Of a DNA stretch of 64,000 nucleotides, positions 1 through 9,929 are shown one piece after another. The position numbers were made by a program, and so were the translations under genes. The notes beneath the pieces are model-generated. The model worked only from the letters and a program-made list of their open reading frames with translations, was not told the DNA's origin and ran no database searches. Source of the DNA: Nitrosospira sp. 56-18. Lineage in GTDB: Bacteria > Pseudomonadota > Gammaproteobacteria > Burkholderiales > Nitrosomonadaceae. The DNA lies in the NCBI GenBank assembly GCA_001899235.1, contig MKVR01000005.1, forward strand, positions 38,681 to 102,680. Reading direction: 5' to 3'. Within the stretch, counting starts at the first letter, position 1. Every line of letters starts with the position of its first letter.

Positions 1-2604
1 GAGAGTCAAAGCGAGCCCAACGGTAAGAAGCACACCCATGCTGGCCGTGCCCTGATGCGATGAAAACATGAGGCTGGCGAAGTCCACCAGCGCTGTGAGC
101 GCGCTATAAAAGATGGCGCGGGCGGTGCTGGTATGAATCAGGATTTCGCTGACCAGTTCGTTGTTAATGCTTCGATGCACCATATGCAGGCTGCTATCGA
201 TACCGATGCCCAGCAGTAACGGCAGCGCAATGACATTGGCAAAGTTGAACGGGATGCCGAGAAGCACTGTGAAGGCAGCGGTGAAGAGGCTGGACAACAG
301 CAGGGGAGCCAGCACCAGCAGGGTATATTTCACGCTGCGCAACAGAATCAGCAAGGCTATGGTAATTCCGAGCAGGGCAAGCGAGAAAGCCTGAATGAAC
401 GCCCGCACGACGGCGTCACCGGCTTCCAGGGTAACCATGGGAGCCCCCGTGGCCTGGGGCGCTACTTTCTGGACCGCCTCGACAAACCGCCTTAATGCCC
501 CGTTGTCATTGATATCCTCCGCGGGATAGACAGCCAGGCGGTATTCGCCGCCCTGGCTGCGCCAGTGGCTGACCAGCGATACCGGCAAATCCTTTTCCTC
601 AAACGGAATGGCTTCAGTGGCCATCCTCAATCTTTCCAAAGCCTGAGGCAGTGTCGCAAGCAGATCGTTTTCCACCGAACCCAGCAGATCCTTTTTTCCG
701 TGTAAGTCGATGGTGTCCAGACGGGCGAAAAGCGCGGCAAGGGACGATTTCAGCGAACGTGCGGAAGCCGATGCTGGGTGATTGGGATGCGTGGCGATAA
801 AACCATCCAGTGCAGCAGCCAGCCGATTCAACTCTGCGCGCCGCCGGCCCAACGCTTCTTCGCCGCCGTCCCCGCTGTCATCGGGTGGCGCTGAAAATGC
901 GATCGGCCCCATGGTAAGCGCCATTTCCTCTATAAGAAAAAGCTTCTGCTGCTGATCTTCGGGAACAAAATCCAGCATCGTGACGACCTTGTTCACCTCC
1001 GGGAGCGCAGCCAGCCTCTGCGCCAGACGCTGGGCATCCGCCGGACTATTGGCCAGCGCGACCGCTTGCCATGGCGAATGGTCGGCGTCTGCGAGAAGTT
1101 CGCGGAAGGTTTGCAGCGCCTTGCCTTTCGGGTCCTGCAGGTTAAGGAGGTTGTAGTCGAATCTCACCTGCGGCAAGGCAGCCAGTGCCGCAACCGCCAA
1201 TATCAGGGTGAGGGCATAGGTTAGCTTGTGCCATTTCAATGATAATTCGAGCACTCTCCCGACTGAGACCGTTTTTATGGGGACGCTCGAAGGATGCTTG
1301 GGAAAATAACGCAACAAGGCGGGCCCGATGGTGAGGGTAACGAAAAGACTGATGATCATGCCAGTACCCGAGATGATGCCCAGTTCCGCCACGCCGCTGT
1401 AATCGGTGGGAATGAATGCGTAGAAACCGATCGCGTTGGTTATGGTGCAGGCTGCAAGCGCTGCCCCCGCATCGCCTCCCGAGTCGTAGATGGCCTCTGC
1501 CGCTGGCTCGCCCTTATCCGTCAACTCTTGATGCCTGAGCAGAAAATGAATGGCAAAGTCGGCGCCCAGGCCGATGTACAGCACGGCAAAAGCAATGGAT
1601 ATCAAATTGAGATGGCCGACCGCTGCGGTGGCAAATGCGGCTGTCAGAAGAAGACCCATGGAAAGGCATATCAGCACGGCAAGTATCAGCCCGGGTGTTC
1701 GCATGGCAAAATAAAGCACGATCCCCACGAGCACAAATGTAACGACACCCGCGACCTCCATGCCCTGAAGAGAGCTGGTAAGCTCGTCATGGGACAATGC
1801 CACTTCGCCGGTGATGCGCAGCTTCACGGGGCTATTTTCGGTAATGCCAGTCTCTTTTGCCGCCGCATGCAGCGCGGCAATGGATTGCTCGGCCGGAAAT
1901 AGCTGGTCGTAATGAAGCCTGGGCTTGACTACGATCAATTCCTGGTATGTCTTTTTTTGCGGCTTGGCGTCAAACAGGGATTGCCATGACAATTGCCTGG
2001 GAGAACCGTCCGTCCGCGCATCCAGCGTGGCGCTGACCGCGTTCAGCACGGGCTGTAACTCCATGGCACGCCCGTTTCGCAACTCATCCACCGCTTTGGT
2101 CAATACCGACGCGAAGGTCGCCAGCGTGGGCTCTTTCGCGATAAGCGCAATCAATGGCTGGGCCGCCGCCAGACGATCCGTTATGAGCTCCAGCTCCGGA
2201 ATGCTTTCGTAAAGCAGACCGTTGCGGGAAAAAAAATCATCGACGTTCGGCGAGTAGACGCTATAGTAATTTTCGTGGTCCTTGCTCAGGCGGGCCGCAA
2301 GCCGTGCGGTAAGCGTATACGCCTGCTCAGGGGTGGGTGCGTCCAGCACCAGCAGCAGCGTGTCGATATCCTGAGGAAACGTTTTGCTGTAGTGCGTCAT
2401 ATTGATGCGGAATGGCAGGTCCTCGGAGAGCATATCCGTGGTATCCGTATTCATGCCCAGATTTCGGGACACATACAAACCGCAGGCAGCAGTCACGAGC
2501 ACCGCGATGAGGATGATCCAGGCACTGTGACGATAGGAGATGTAGGACCAGCGGGCGAAGAGATTGTAGAGGCGGCTGGAGGATGCTTTGTTGGGTATGG
2601 TCAT
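1..2604 (-). CDS. hpnN: HpnN-type RND/MMPL hopanoid transporter (3' end outside window)
   Basis: Predicted inner-membrane RND-superfamily (MMPL) exporter; HpnN proteins move hopanoids to the outer membrane. Translating the minus strand from ATG at 2604 gives 868 codons open to the window edge, so most of the protein is present but its C-terminus is not. A first TM segment (AWIILIAVLVTAACGLYV) is followed by a large periplasmic domain, then a block of TM helices containing GLGADFAIHFLLRH, a second periplasmic domain, and a second TM block with the matching GIGIDSSLHMVHR. This duplicated architecture with GxGxD motifs in both halves is diagnostic of MMPL/RND proteins. It lies 50 bp downstream of hpnM on the same strand, the usual hpnM-hpnN order. 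No strong Shine-Dalgarno precedes ATG 2604, so translation may be coupled to hpnM. The hopanoid role is inferred from family and neighbours. Confidence 0.88.
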   Translation of the reverse strand, partial: MTIPNKASSSRLYNLFARWSYISYRHSAWIILIAVLVTAACGLYVSRNLGMNTDTTDMLSEDLPFRINMTHYSKTFPQDIDTLLLVLDAPTPEQAYTLTARLAARLSKDHENYYSVYSPNVDDFFSRNGLLYESIPELELITDRLAAAQPLIALIAKEPTLATFASVLTKAVDELRNGRAMELQPVLNAVSATLDARTDGSPRQLSWQSLFDAKPQKKTYQELIVVKPRLHYDQLFPAEQSIAALHAAAKETGITENSPVKLRITGEVALSHDELTSSLQGMEVAGVVTFVLVGIVLYFAMRTPGLILAVLICLSMGLLLTAAFATAAVGHLNLISIAFAVLYIGLGADFAIHFLLRHQELTDKGEPAAEAIYDSGGDAGAALAACTITNAIGFYAFIPTDYSGVAELGIISGTGMIISLFVTLTIGPALLRYFPKHPSSVPIKTVSVGRVLELSLKWHKLTYALTLILAVAALAALPQVRFDYNLLNLQDPKGKALQTFRELLADADHSPWQAVALANSPADAQRLAQRLAALPEVNKVVTMLDFVPEDQQQKLFLIEEMALTMGPIAFSAPPDDSGDGGEEALGRRRAELNRLAAALDGFIATHPNHPASASARSLKSSLAALFARLDTIDLHGKKDLLGSVENDLLATLPQALERLRMATEAIPFEEKDLPVSLVSHWRSQGGEYRLAVYPAEDINDNGALRRFVEAVQKVAPQATGAPMVTLEAGDAVVRAFIQAFSLALLGITIALLILLRSVKYTLLVLAPLLLSSLFTAAFTVLLGIPFNFANVIALPLLLGIGIDSSLHMVHRSINNELVSEILIHTSTARAIFYSALTALVDFASLMFSSHQGTASMGVLLTVGLALTL

Positions 2605-2654
2605 CCTTGAAGAGGCAAACTGAAGCGATCGAACCCGACGCAGGGAGAAATTGC

Positions 2655-3293
2655 CTAGCTTTGCTCGGTGAGAACGATCTTTTTCCTGAGCATGTCGACG
2701 AGCGTAGCGAAGCCGTCACGCTGCAGGATGGCGCGGTATTCCACCCGCTTCAATGCGAGATCACTGACCCCGTCGGCGAGGATATTGACGATACGCCACC
2801 CTGCTTTCTCATGGCGCAGGATATAGTCGAACCGCACAGGCTCCCCCTTCGGGGGAACCAGCTTGCTGCGCACCATGACCTGCTCTCGCGGCATCTGCTG
2901 CTGCTCCACGAACTCAAATTGTTCACCACCATATTCCTTGAACCATCCCGCATAGGTGCCGATGCTGAGCTTCCGGAAGACATCTATGAAAGTGTGCTGC
3001 TGCTCGGAGCTGAGCTGGGTCCAATTGGCGCCGAGACTGGTGCGTGCGATAAAATCGATATCGTGAGTCTGGTCGATTACCGGAGCCAGCAATTCGTAGC
3101 GGCCTTTGTAGCCCAGGCTGACGCTTTCCCGCATAGCCTTGATAAGCGCATCGTGCAGACGCGCCACCACTTGTTGCGCATCCGAAACTTCCGCAGGAAC
3201 CGGGCTCTCGGCCCAGGATGCGGGCGCGATCAAAAACATGGCCGACACCAGCTGGAAGTAGAACAGGAACTTGATCGCGCGCAGGATTTTCAT
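2655..3293 (-). CDS. hpnM: HpnM, MlaC/Ttg2D-family periplasmic protein
   Basis: About 212 residues with a signal peptide (basic start, hydrophobic stretch, ending near PASWA) and an MlaC/toluene-tolerance Ttg2D fold: conserved segments include FIARTSLGANW, LSIGTYAGWFKEYGGEQF and GWRIVNILADGVSDLALKR. MlaC-family proteins are periplasmic lipid carriers; the version next to HpnN is called HpnM and is thought to work with it in hopanoid delivery. I chose ATG 3293, which has GAG about ten bases upstream; ATG 3308 in the same frame is an alternative, and both leave a usable signal peptide. A longer reading to 3401 adds a non-signal-like leader and is unlikely. It lies between hpnH and hpnN on one strand. 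Confidence 0.85.
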   Translation of the reverse strand: MKILRAIKFLFYFQLVSAMFLIAPASWAESPVPAEVSDAQQVVARLHDALIKAMRESVSLGYKGRYELLAPVIDQTHDIDFIARTSLGANWTQLSSEQQHTFIDVFRKLSIGTYAGWFKEYGGEQFEFVEQQQMPREQVMVRSKLVPPKGEPVRFDYILRHEKAGWRIVNILADGVSDLALKRVEYRAILQRDGFATLVDMLRKKIVLTEQS

Positions 3294-3436
3294 TTTTACA
3301 AATCTCATAAGCGGCAACGCCCACTGCACCACGGCGGCGCAATGAAGATCACTGCAGGGATTGGACAAATGCCGGGCAACGCGGGGATGGCTACGCTGCA
3401 ATAGCTCAAGAACACGGGCTTAGGAACCGGTCCACC

Positions 3437-3460
3437 GCTGTCCCATGACCATGGGACAGC
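3437..3460. repeat. Perfect hairpin between hpnH and hpnM
   Basis: Two 11-base arms (GCTGTCCCATG and its exact complement) are separated by two bases, in the 214-bp space between the hpnH stop (3508) and the hpnM start (3293). No T-run follows on the minus strand, so a simple intrinsic terminator is not obvious. It may be an mRNA processing or stabilising hairpin, or a protein-binding dyad. Confidence 0.6.
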
Positions 3461-3507
3461 TCCTGATGAAGACGATACAGAGCGACAAGACCGATGGCAC
3501 GCTGCCG

Positions 3508-4617
3508 TTATCGCTCTATTTTAACAGGAATTCCACCGATGGTCTTTCGAGGCTTCAATGCCTCCTTGGCCCACTTCGGCGTCGGCTCGGCAACCATGGG
3601 TCCTGTCGTTTTCGGGCCTCGCAGCGAGGTTATGAATGCCTTGAATGGATGCTGGAGCATATCTTCAACGGCAGTCGCCTCATAACCGCAATGCGCCATG
3701 CACTGAGCGCATTTAGGATTGCTGCTGTTGCCGTACTTATCCCAGGGCGTATCATCCAGCAACTCCTGGAAGGTTGCCGCATAGCCCTCGTCGGGCAGCA
3801 GGTAGCAAGGTTTTTGCCAGCCAAATACGTTCCGCGTGGGATTACCCCAGGGGGTGCACTCGTAGTTCTGATTGCCGGCCAGGAAATCGAGATAGAGCGT
3901 GGAATGATTCAACTTCCAGTTGCGGGTTTTGCCCAGCTTGAAAATACCCCGGAATAAATTCTTGGTATCCTTCCCTTTGATAAAAATATCCTGCCGCGGA
4001 GCGCGCTCATAGCTGAATCCAGGCGCAATAGTGGCGCCTTCGACACCGAGGTCCATGACAAAATCCAGAAACTCAGCCACATCGTCGGGCGTTTCCCCCT
4101 GGAACAGAGTGCAGTTTACGGTTACGCGGAAGCCTTTCGCCACCGCTATCTTTATTGCTTCGACCGCCCGGTCGAAAACACCATCCTGGCAAACGGAAGC
4201 ATCGTGCCGTTCCTTCAAGCCATCCAGGTGGATGGAAAACGTCAGATAGGGAGAAGGAGTATAGTCGTCGATCTTTTTCTTCAATAAAAGAGCGTTTGTG
4301 CACAAATAGACATATTTCTTGCGGGCAACGATACCCGCGACGATTTGCGGCATTTCCTTATGTATGAGCGGCTCTCCCCCTGGTATCGACACCATGGGAG
4401 CGCCACACTCATCAACCGCCTCCATGCACTGCTCAACCGACAGGCGCTGGTCAAGAACGTCATCCGGATAATCTATTTTCCCGCAGCCTGCACAAGCCAG
4501 ATTGCAGCGAAACAAGGGCTCCAGCATCAGGACCATTGGATATTTTTTTACTCCCTTCAACTTTTGCTTGAGCAGATAAGTGCCCACCGCAATCTGTTGA
4601 CGTAAAGGAACTCCCAT
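3508..4617 (-). CDS. hpnH: HpnH, radical SAM adenosylhopane synthase
   Basis: Radical SAM enzyme that joins the 5'-deoxyadenosyl group of SAM to diploptene, giving adenosylhopane, the first step in side-chain elaboration of bacteriohopanepolyols. The cluster-binding CxxxCxxC motif is at about residues 38-45 (CNLACAGC), followed by a GGEPL segment, and a C-terminal Cys-rich SPASM-like region (KCAQCMAHCGYEA). At about 369 residues it has the usual family length. ATG 4617 is preceded by GGAGG at good spacing; a TTG 15 bases upstream would overlap that site and is rejected. hpnM and hpnN follow, but hpnI, J, K and L do not lie between as they do in some genomes. Confidence 0.92.
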   Translation of the reverse strand: MGVPLRQQIAVGTYLLKQKLKGVKKYPMVLMLEPLFRCNLACAGCGKIDYPDDVLDQRLSVEQCMEAVDECGAPMVSIPGGEPLIHKEMPQIVAGIVARKKYVYLCTNALLLKKKIDDYTPSPYLTFSIHLDGLKERHDASVCQDGVFDRAVEAIKIAVAKGFRVTVNCTLFQGETPDDVAEFLDFVMDLGVEGATIAPGFSYERAPRQDIFIKGKDTKNLFRGIFKLGKTRNWKLNHSTLYLDFLAGNQNYECTPWGNPTRNVFGWQKPCYLLPDEGYAATFQELLDDTPWDKYGNSSNPKCAQCMAHCGYEATAVEDMLQHPFKAFITSLRGPKTTGPMVAEPTPKWAKEALKPRKTIGGIPVKIER

Positions 4618-4911
4618 GAGCAAATCCTCCAAAGAACTTCAATAATGATTATGCCGCAAATGACTCTACGTTTCTTTTACCTGACCACTCACAAGGTTCC
4701 TCACGCTTCGCTGGCGGGCAACGAACATGACTGGAAGCGAGGTTATAACGCCCACCACTCCGTGTTTTCCGGCACTTTATCACGCGGGTATATTAGCATG
4801 TCTACATCGCAAACTAAACTCACGGCGCCTTCATGGTTAAAGCCCGGGACACCTTTGATGTTCCCAAATAATCAGTTACTTCCAGCACCTGAGCCAGGCG
4901 CTTCGGAAAGC
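4618..4911. other. Intergenic region upstream of hpnH
   Basis: This stretch between the porin terminator and hpnH holds no convincing gene. It should carry the hpnH promoter and ribosome site (GGAGG at about 4625-4629 on the minus strand). I see no clear -10/-35 pair. Confidence 0.5.
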
Positions 4912-4943
4912 AAAAAAATGGGGCGCCGCGGCGCCCCATTTCC
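4912..4943 (-). terminator. Rho-independent terminator of the porin gene
   Basis: A strong GC-rich inverted repeat (ATGGGGCGCC, a GCG-type centre, GGCGCCCCAT) is followed on the minus strand by a run of T. It lies 16 bp past the porin stop codon, in the correct orientation. Confidence 0.88.
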
Positions 4944-4958
4944 TTCTACACAACCCGA

Positions 4959-6203
4959 TCAGAAGTTGTGGCGAACACCAATCGTGTAGGTGGCACGATT
5001 GCCAGTCGCATAAATCGGGGCGAGGCTGTCAAGGTTGGTACCGCCAGTCGGGTTGGTGACATACACGTGCTGATAACCGCCGAACAGGCTGGTGCGCTTG
5101 CTCAGATTGTGGATCGCGCCCACGGTGAAGCTGTCGGCTTTGCGTGCTCCTGCCGCGGGGTTAAGGCCGCCTGCGTGAGCTTTCGTCATACCACCCTGGG
5201 CCACCAGCGTGGTGTTGCCCAATCTGTACTGCGCGCCCGCAAACCAGATGTTGCCGTCACCGCCAGCATTCATCGCCGAATTACATTGTCCTGTGGAGCT
5301 TCCCGGCGCATCCATCGGATTCGCTACCAGAGCAGCAGCGCTGCTACAGGTTGCCGAGCCGATCGCGTTGTTGATGTCTTCATACTGTCCGCTGAGCTTG
5401 AAGTTTTCGAAAGCCCAGGAAGCACCCACGCGCCACACTTCTTCGGTCTTCAGGCCGATGGCTTTCTGTGCCTGATTGGCGTTATCCCGGGAATAGCCGC
5501 CAAAAATGTCCATTCCCATGCCCATGAAATCCATATGATACTTGGCAGCGGCCTGGCCGTCGAACTCACCGTTCCTGCCGCCAGTATTGCCATTGCTGCC
5601 CAGGCCGCCCGGCAAGAAGCCGGAGAGCATGCCAGATTGGAGGGGGCTAAGCGTATTGGCATCGCCAGGCATCAGTATTGCCGCGAAGGAGAAACCTTCT
5701 ATCGTGGCCGAATCGAAGCGGATGGCGCTGTTGACGAAGGTGTTGGCGCCCGAACCCAGGCCATTCGCGCCCGCCGACATCGTGCCGCCGGAACCGCCGG
5801 CTTGCAATGTGGTATAGGCAAACGGGTCGATGGTCATGCCGCCGGCGAAATCCTTGAACGGAGACTGCACCCGGCCGAATTTGACGTCACCCCATTGGGC
5901 GCTGGAAAGTCCAACCCATTGTTCGCGAGGCGTCGTAGCCGAACCCGAGCCCGCATTGAGGCCCATTTCCAGACGGGCATTTGCCCTCAGTCCATTACCC
6001 AGATCTTCCGTGATATGCAGACCCCAGCGTGACGACCGGGAGTTGTCCTGCAGCGTTCCCTGGCTTGGGGAACCCGAAAAGTCAACCAGGCTGTACTCAG
6101 CTTGCACCCGGCCAAAAATTGTTACATTCGTCCCTTGTGCGGATGCAACCACCGGGGCCGCGAGTGCACCGGCGACAGCCAGGGCAATCAGTTTCTTTTT
6201 CAT
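4959..6203 (-). CDS. Gram-negative porin (OmpC/Burkholderia type)
   Basis: Outer-membrane general diffusion porin of 414 residues. The signal peptide is MKKKLIALAVAGALAAPVVA with cleavage after ASA, and the mature start NVTIFGRVQAEY is typical of betaproteobacterial porins. The rest shows alternating beta-strand segments with Gly/Asn-rich loops and ends in a terminal Phe (GVRHNF), the usual BamA recognition signal. The start at 6203 has a full AAAGGAG ribosome site seven to eight bases upstream, suggesting high expression. It is monocistronic, bounded downstream by a strong terminator and followed across a 220-bp gap by trpC upstream. Substrate specificity cannot be read from sequence. Confidence 0.92.
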   Translation of the reverse strand: MKKKLIALAVAGALAAPVVASAQGTNVTIFGRVQAEYSLVDFSGSPSQGTLQDNSRSSRWGLHITEDLGNGLRANARLEMGLNAGSGSATTPREQWVGLSSAQWGDVKFGRVQSPFKDFAGGMTIDPFAYTTLQAGGSGGTMSAGANGLGSGANTFVNSAIRFDSATIEGFSFAAILMPGDANTLSPLQSGMLSGFLPGGLGSNGNTGGRNGEFDGQAAAKYHMDFMGMGMDIFGGYSRDNANQAQKAIGLKTEEVWRVGASWAFENFKLSGQYEDINNAIGSATCSSAAALVANPMDAPGSSTGQCNSAMNAGGDGNIWFAGAQYRLGNTTLVAQGGMTKAHAGGLNPAAGARKADSFTVGAIHNLSKRTSLFGGYQHVYVTNPTGGTNLDSLAPIYATGNRATYTIGVRHNF

Positions 6204-6424
6204 GTGGAAAATCTCCTTTAAAGTTGAAACGGTGGGCCCCTCTCACCGACCCTATTTTCGGTGGAGTATGTCCCGCTGCTTGGACCTCTCTAAATGAGAG
6301 GGTTGAGAGATTGTGCCTAACGTGACAAGACGTAGCAAGGAAATAAGCACAGTTTTGGAATATGGGAGGAAACCCTGTTGCTTTTTTGCAACAAACCTGC
6401 CGGGAATCCACTGGGAACGGAAAT

Positions 6425-7258
6425 TCAGCGGAATAATCGCGCCAACTCGACTCCGGGATCATCCGCGCGCATGAACGCCTCCCCGACGAGAAATGCGTGT
6501 ACCTGGTGATTCCGCATCAGCGCGACATCCGCAGGCGAGCTTATTCCGCTTTCGGAAATGACGATACGCTCCGCTGGAATACGGTCAAGCAACTGCAATG
6601 TGGTGTCGAGACATGTCTCGAAAGTGTGAAGATTACGGTTGTTGATGCCTATCAGCGGCGAATCCAGTTGCAACGCAAGCTCCAGTTCCCCGGCATCGTG
6701 CACTTCGACCAGCACTGCCATGCCAAGCGAGTGGGCCAGCGATTCCAGCTTCGCCATCCGATCGACCGCCTCCTCCTTCTGGAGACCTTTTTCGCCTTCC
6801 GGCACCGGCATGCAAAATGCCGCCACAATCAGCAAAATGCAATCCGCCCCCATGACCCTGGATTCGATTACCTGATACTCGTCCAGGATGAAATCCTTGC
6901 GCAACACCGGCAACTGGCAAGCAGCGCGAGCTTCCCGGAGGTATTCCGGGCTTCCCCTGAAAAACTGCCTGTCGGTTAAAACCGACAGGCAGGCTGCCCC
7001 ATGAAGAGCGTAGCTGGCAGCGATTGCAGCGGGATCGAAGTTTTCGCGCAGCATGCCCTTGCTGGGGCTGGCTTTCTTTATTTCCGCAATGATCGCCGCC
7101 GAGCCGGCAGCGATGCGCTCCCTGATTGCCCCGGTAAAATTCCTGGGAGGCGAAGCGGCCTCGACCTCCCGGCGCAGGGCCGATGACGGCCGGTCAGTCC
7201 TGGCGAGGGCGACTTCGCGTGCTTTCGAAAGGAGGATCTCTTGCAGGATATTGGGCAT
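6425..7258 (-). CDS. trpC: Indole-3-glycerol phosphate synthase
   Basis: Cytoplasmic TIM-barrel enzyme that closes the indole ring in tryptophan synthesis (CdRP to indole-3-glycerol phosphate plus CO2). Recognisable motifs run in order: [13 protein letters not shown], the FRGSPEYL loop, [37 protein letters not shown] and [11 protein letters not shown], ending with GEAFMR. About 277 residues, the family length. ATG at 7258 shares its A with the trpD stop (TGATG), so translation is coupled to trpD; a TTG three bases upstream is less likely. Last gene of trpGDC. Confidence 0.95.
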   Translation of the reverse strand: MPNILQEILLSKAREVALARTDRPSSALRREVEAASPPRNFTGAIRERIAAGSAAIIAEIKKASPSKGMLRENFDPAAIAASYALHGAACLSVLTDRQFFRGSPEYLREARAACQLPVLRKDFILDEYQVIESRVMGADCILLIVAAFCMPVPEGEKGLQKEEAVDRMAKLESLAHSLGMAVLVEVHDAGELELALQLDSPLIGINNRNLHTFETCLDTTLQLLDRIPAERIVISESGISSPADVALMRNHQVHAFLVGEAFMRADDPGVELARLFR

Positions 7259-8331
7259 CAAATCAGAAAAGCCTTATCCCGCGAGGTTTTGTCCCGATTG
7301 GAGAACTCGATCAGATTGCGCAGCTTGGCTTTGGCCGCACCGCTTTCTATCGCAGTGCGCGCTTTTTCGAGACCCTGCTCCAGCGACTTAGCCACTCCTG
7401 CCACGTAGATGGCTGCGCCTGCGTTAAGCAATACTACATCCAGCGCCGGACCAGGCTGATTATCCAGCACCGAAACCAGCATATTCCTGGATTGGATGCT
7501 GTCCTTCACCTGTATCTCCTCGATGGGGGCGCTACGCATGCCGAAATCTTCCGGCCTGATGGCATATTCAGTTATTTCACCCTGCTTGAGTTCGCCCACC
7601 CAGGTCTCTCCCGCGATGGTAATCTCATCCAGCCCGTCTTTCCCCTGTTCGCAGTGGGTATTCCTCCCATGGACCACCATCACATGATGGCTGCCCAGGC
7701 GCTGCAACACGCGCGCCAGTATGCCCACGAGATCAGGATGGAATACTCCCAGCAATTGATTTCTCGCCCCTGCGGGATTCGTTAACGGACCCAGTATATT
7801 GAACAGGGTGCGCACACCCAGCTCGCGCCGCACGGGAGCGGCATGCTTCATGGCACTGTGGAAGTTGGGAGCGAACATGAAACCGACGCCGATTTCTTCT
7901 ATGTCGGCCGCTATCTGTTCCGGAACCTGATTCAGGTTGACCCCCAGGGCCTCGAGCACATCCGCGCTGCCGGACTTGCTGGATATGGAGCGTCCCCCAT
8001 GCTTGGCGACCCGGGCGCCAGCCGCCGCAGCGACAAAGGCCGCAGTGGTGGAAATATTGAATGTCAGGGCAGCATCCCCTCCCGTTCCGCACGTATCGAC
8101 GAGATAGCGGTGGTCCGCCACTTCGACCGGCGTGGCGAATTCGCGCATCACCTGCGCGGCGGCGGCAATTTCGCCTATGGTTTCCTTCTTGACCCGAAGC
8201 CCGGTGACAATCGCCGCCATCAGCGCCGGCGATAACTCGCCACGCATGATCTGGCGCATGAGCGAAAGCATTTCGTCATGGAAGATTTCGCGGTGCTCGA
8301 TAATTCGGGTGAGTGCTTCCTGGGGTTTCAT
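7258..8331 (-). CDS. trpD: Anthranilate phosphoribosyltransferase
   Basis: Transfers phosphoribose from PRPP to anthranilate. Motifs seen: [18 protein letters not shown] (PRPP-binding glycine loop), [56 protein letters not shown] split over adjacent segments, and GLDEIT. About 357 residues, slightly longer than many TrpD proteins but unbroken. ATG 8331 was chosen because AAAGGA lies five bases upstream and because the protein then begins MKPQEAL; the frame extends upstream to 8364 without such a site. It follows trpG by about 80 bp and overlaps the trpC start. Confidence 0.95.
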   Translation of the reverse strand: MKPQEALTRIIEHREIFHDEMLSLMRQIMRGELSPALMAAIVTGLRVKKETIGEIAAAAQVMREFATPVEVADHRYLVDTCGTGGDAALTFNISTTAAFVAAAAGARVAKHGGRSISSKSGSADVLEALGVNLNQVPEQIAADIEEIGVGFMFAPNFHSAMKHAAPVRRELGVRTLFNILGPLTNPAGARNQLLGVFHPDLVGILARVLQRLGSHHVMVVHGRNTHCEQGKDGLDEITIAGETWVGELKQGEITEYAIRPEDFGMRSAPIEEIQVKDSIQSRNMLVSVLDNQPGPALDVVLLNAGAAIYVAGVAKSLEQGLEKARTAIESGAAKAKLRNLIEFSNRDKTSRDKAFLI

Positions 8332-8409
8332 CCGGATCCTTTGGGTGCCTTTGGGTCCATCCAATTCTTATACGGTTCCTTTCGGCTGCATTCCAGCAAA
8401 CGAGATGGT

Positions 8410-8973
8410 TTACTGATTCAAAAAGTTTTGCAGCAGCCTGTGCCCATGTTCCGTCAGAATGGACTCGGGGTGGAACTGCAGGCCCTCCACTGCAAAGGTC
8501 TTGTGCCGCACGCCCATGATTTCCCCATCTTCCGTCCATGCGGTGATTTCCAGGCAATCGGGAAGAGTTTCACGCTCGATGGCGAGAGAATGATAGCGAA
8601 TCGCCGTGAACGGGTTGGGCAGACCTTTGAACAAGCCGACGTTATCGTGATAAACAGGCGAGGTCTTGCCATGCATCAATTGCTTCGCATGGATGATTTT
8701 CCCGCCAAAGGCCTGCCCGATGCTCTGATGGCCCAGGCATACCCCCAGTATGGGAATTTGTCCGTGGCAGCGTTCGATCAAGGGTATGGATACGCCTGCG
8801 TCGCCAGGCGTGCAAGGTCCGGGAGAAATGACGATGCGCGCGGGTTTTAACCGCTCAATTTCCTCGGGAGTGATCTCGTCGTTGCGAAATACCGCTACTT
8901 CTTCGCCCAGTTCGCCAAAATACTGCACGAGATTGTAGGTAAAGGAATCGTAATTGTCGATCATCAACAGCAT
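8410..8973 (-). CDS. trpG: Anthranilate synthase glutaminase subunit
   Basis: Class I glutamine amidotransferase that feeds ammonia to TrpE; the same protein may also serve PabB in folate synthesis. The start [18 protein letters not shown] is characteristic. The nucleophile is Cys79 in GVCLGHQ, and the His-Glu pair is in LQFHPES near the C-terminus. About 187 residues, normal length. ATG 8973 is preferred to an in-frame TTG at 8988. No trpE is adjacent: upstream there is a 271-bp gap and then an unrelated secreted protein. Confidence 0.94.
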   Translation of the reverse strand: MLLMIDNYDSFTYNLVQYFGELGEEVAVFRNDEITPEEIERLKPARIVISPGPCTPGDAGVSIPLIERCHGQIPILGVCLGHQSIGQAFGGKIIHAKQLMHGKTSPVYHDNVGLFKGLPNPFTAIRYHSLAIERETLPDCLEITAWTEDGEIMGVRHKTFAVEGLQFHPESILTEHGHRLLQNFLNQ

Positions 8974-9244
8974 GGCAGTGCGTATCAAGGATGGAAACCG
9001 ATGCCGGTCGTTGCGCGCCGGTATTTCCGAGACTCCCGGACGTGGCTGGATATGAAAGGCCTCTCATTATCTCCCCTCGGGAGAACAAGAACAATAAGTA
9101 AATCCGGTAAAGTTCAGCGTTGCTGCAACGGCATGACGGGTTAGGCGAACATTCCGGAACACCATAGGTTGCAATGATACGCCTTTCCAGGCGGCCGCCA
9201 GCATGAGCCTGGAATCCGGATCATCAACTATCTGCGACTTGCCA

Positions 9245-9895
9245 TCAGCGAGGTGTAGGCTGGAGATGCTTTGCTTCGAGGTCATCGCGGTATTTTTCGA
9301 GCAGATTCTCCATCTCGACGCTTTTTATCCGCGTGAAGGGCTCCGCTTCCAGAATGGCATTCAGAGGTCCCTTCTTGGTGTACCACCCGACCAGCTCCTG
9401 CCCTATTCGATACAGATCACCGTTGTTTCCCTCGCACAGCTTCCTTAACTCATTTTGCCTTTCGAGGGCAGCTTCCTTATTCTTGAAGTCCTGCTCCAGT
9501 TGCTTGTGCTGGGTCGACAACTCCTGATTCTGCTTGGTGGCTTCATCAAGCTTGGCTCGCAACTCGGTTTTTTCCCTGCTTGCTGTCTCGATATCCCCCT
9601 CCAGCCGGGAAACTTTGGCGGCGGCGCTCGCCGCGAGGCGCTTCTGGGCTTCGGTTTCGCCATGGGTTTTTTTCAGTGTTTCCTCCAGCGCAGCTTTTTC
9701 CTGATCCAGCGCCGATTTCTGCTGCTGGACTTCGGTTAATTGCTGCTGCATGCGGCGCAACGCCTGCCGCTCTTTTTTTTGATCCTTGTTGGCCGCCGCA
9801 TTGGCGTCCATCATTCCAGGCAGGCACCAGCCCGCCAAAAATGCCATGACCATCCCCTGGCATGCCCATCGCAGAATTTTCTTGTGGTTGCTCAT
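9245..9895 (-). CDS. Secreted coiled-coil protein of the TonB/porin operon
   Basis: About 216 residues: a signal peptide (MSNHKKILRW onward, ending near DANAAA), then a long Lys/Glu/Gln-rich heptad region (QALRRMQQQLTEVQQQKSAL through about residue 160) predicted to form a periplasmic coiled coil, and a short C-terminal domain (LCEGNNGDLYRIGQELVGWY). No enzymatic motif. It is the last gene of the operon with ExbB-like, ExbD, TonB and porin genes, 34 bp after the porin. The start at ATG 9895 omits nine upstream residues that precede the signal peptide. A periplasmic spacer or scaffold linking the inner-membrane complex to the porin is an inference only. Confidence 0.7.
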   Translation of the reverse strand: MSNHKKILRWACQGMVMAFLAGWCLPGMMDANAAANKDQKKERQALRRMQQQLTEVQQQKSALDQEKAALEETLKKTHGETEAQKRLAASAAAKVSRLEGDIETASREKTELRAKLDEATKQNQELSTQHKQLEQDFKNKEAALERQNELRKLCEGNNGDLYRIGQELVGWYTKKGPLNAILEAEPFTRIKSVEMENLLEKYRDDLEAKHLQPTPR

Positions 9896-9929
9896 ACGAA
9901 GATCCTCGTCTCCGCCCGGCATGGCATAG

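Noticed and set aside
1294..3404. Several 95-273-codon plus-strand frames in the hpnM/hpnN region
   Set aside because: The minus strand gives continuous HpnN and HpnM translations, so these are shadow frames.
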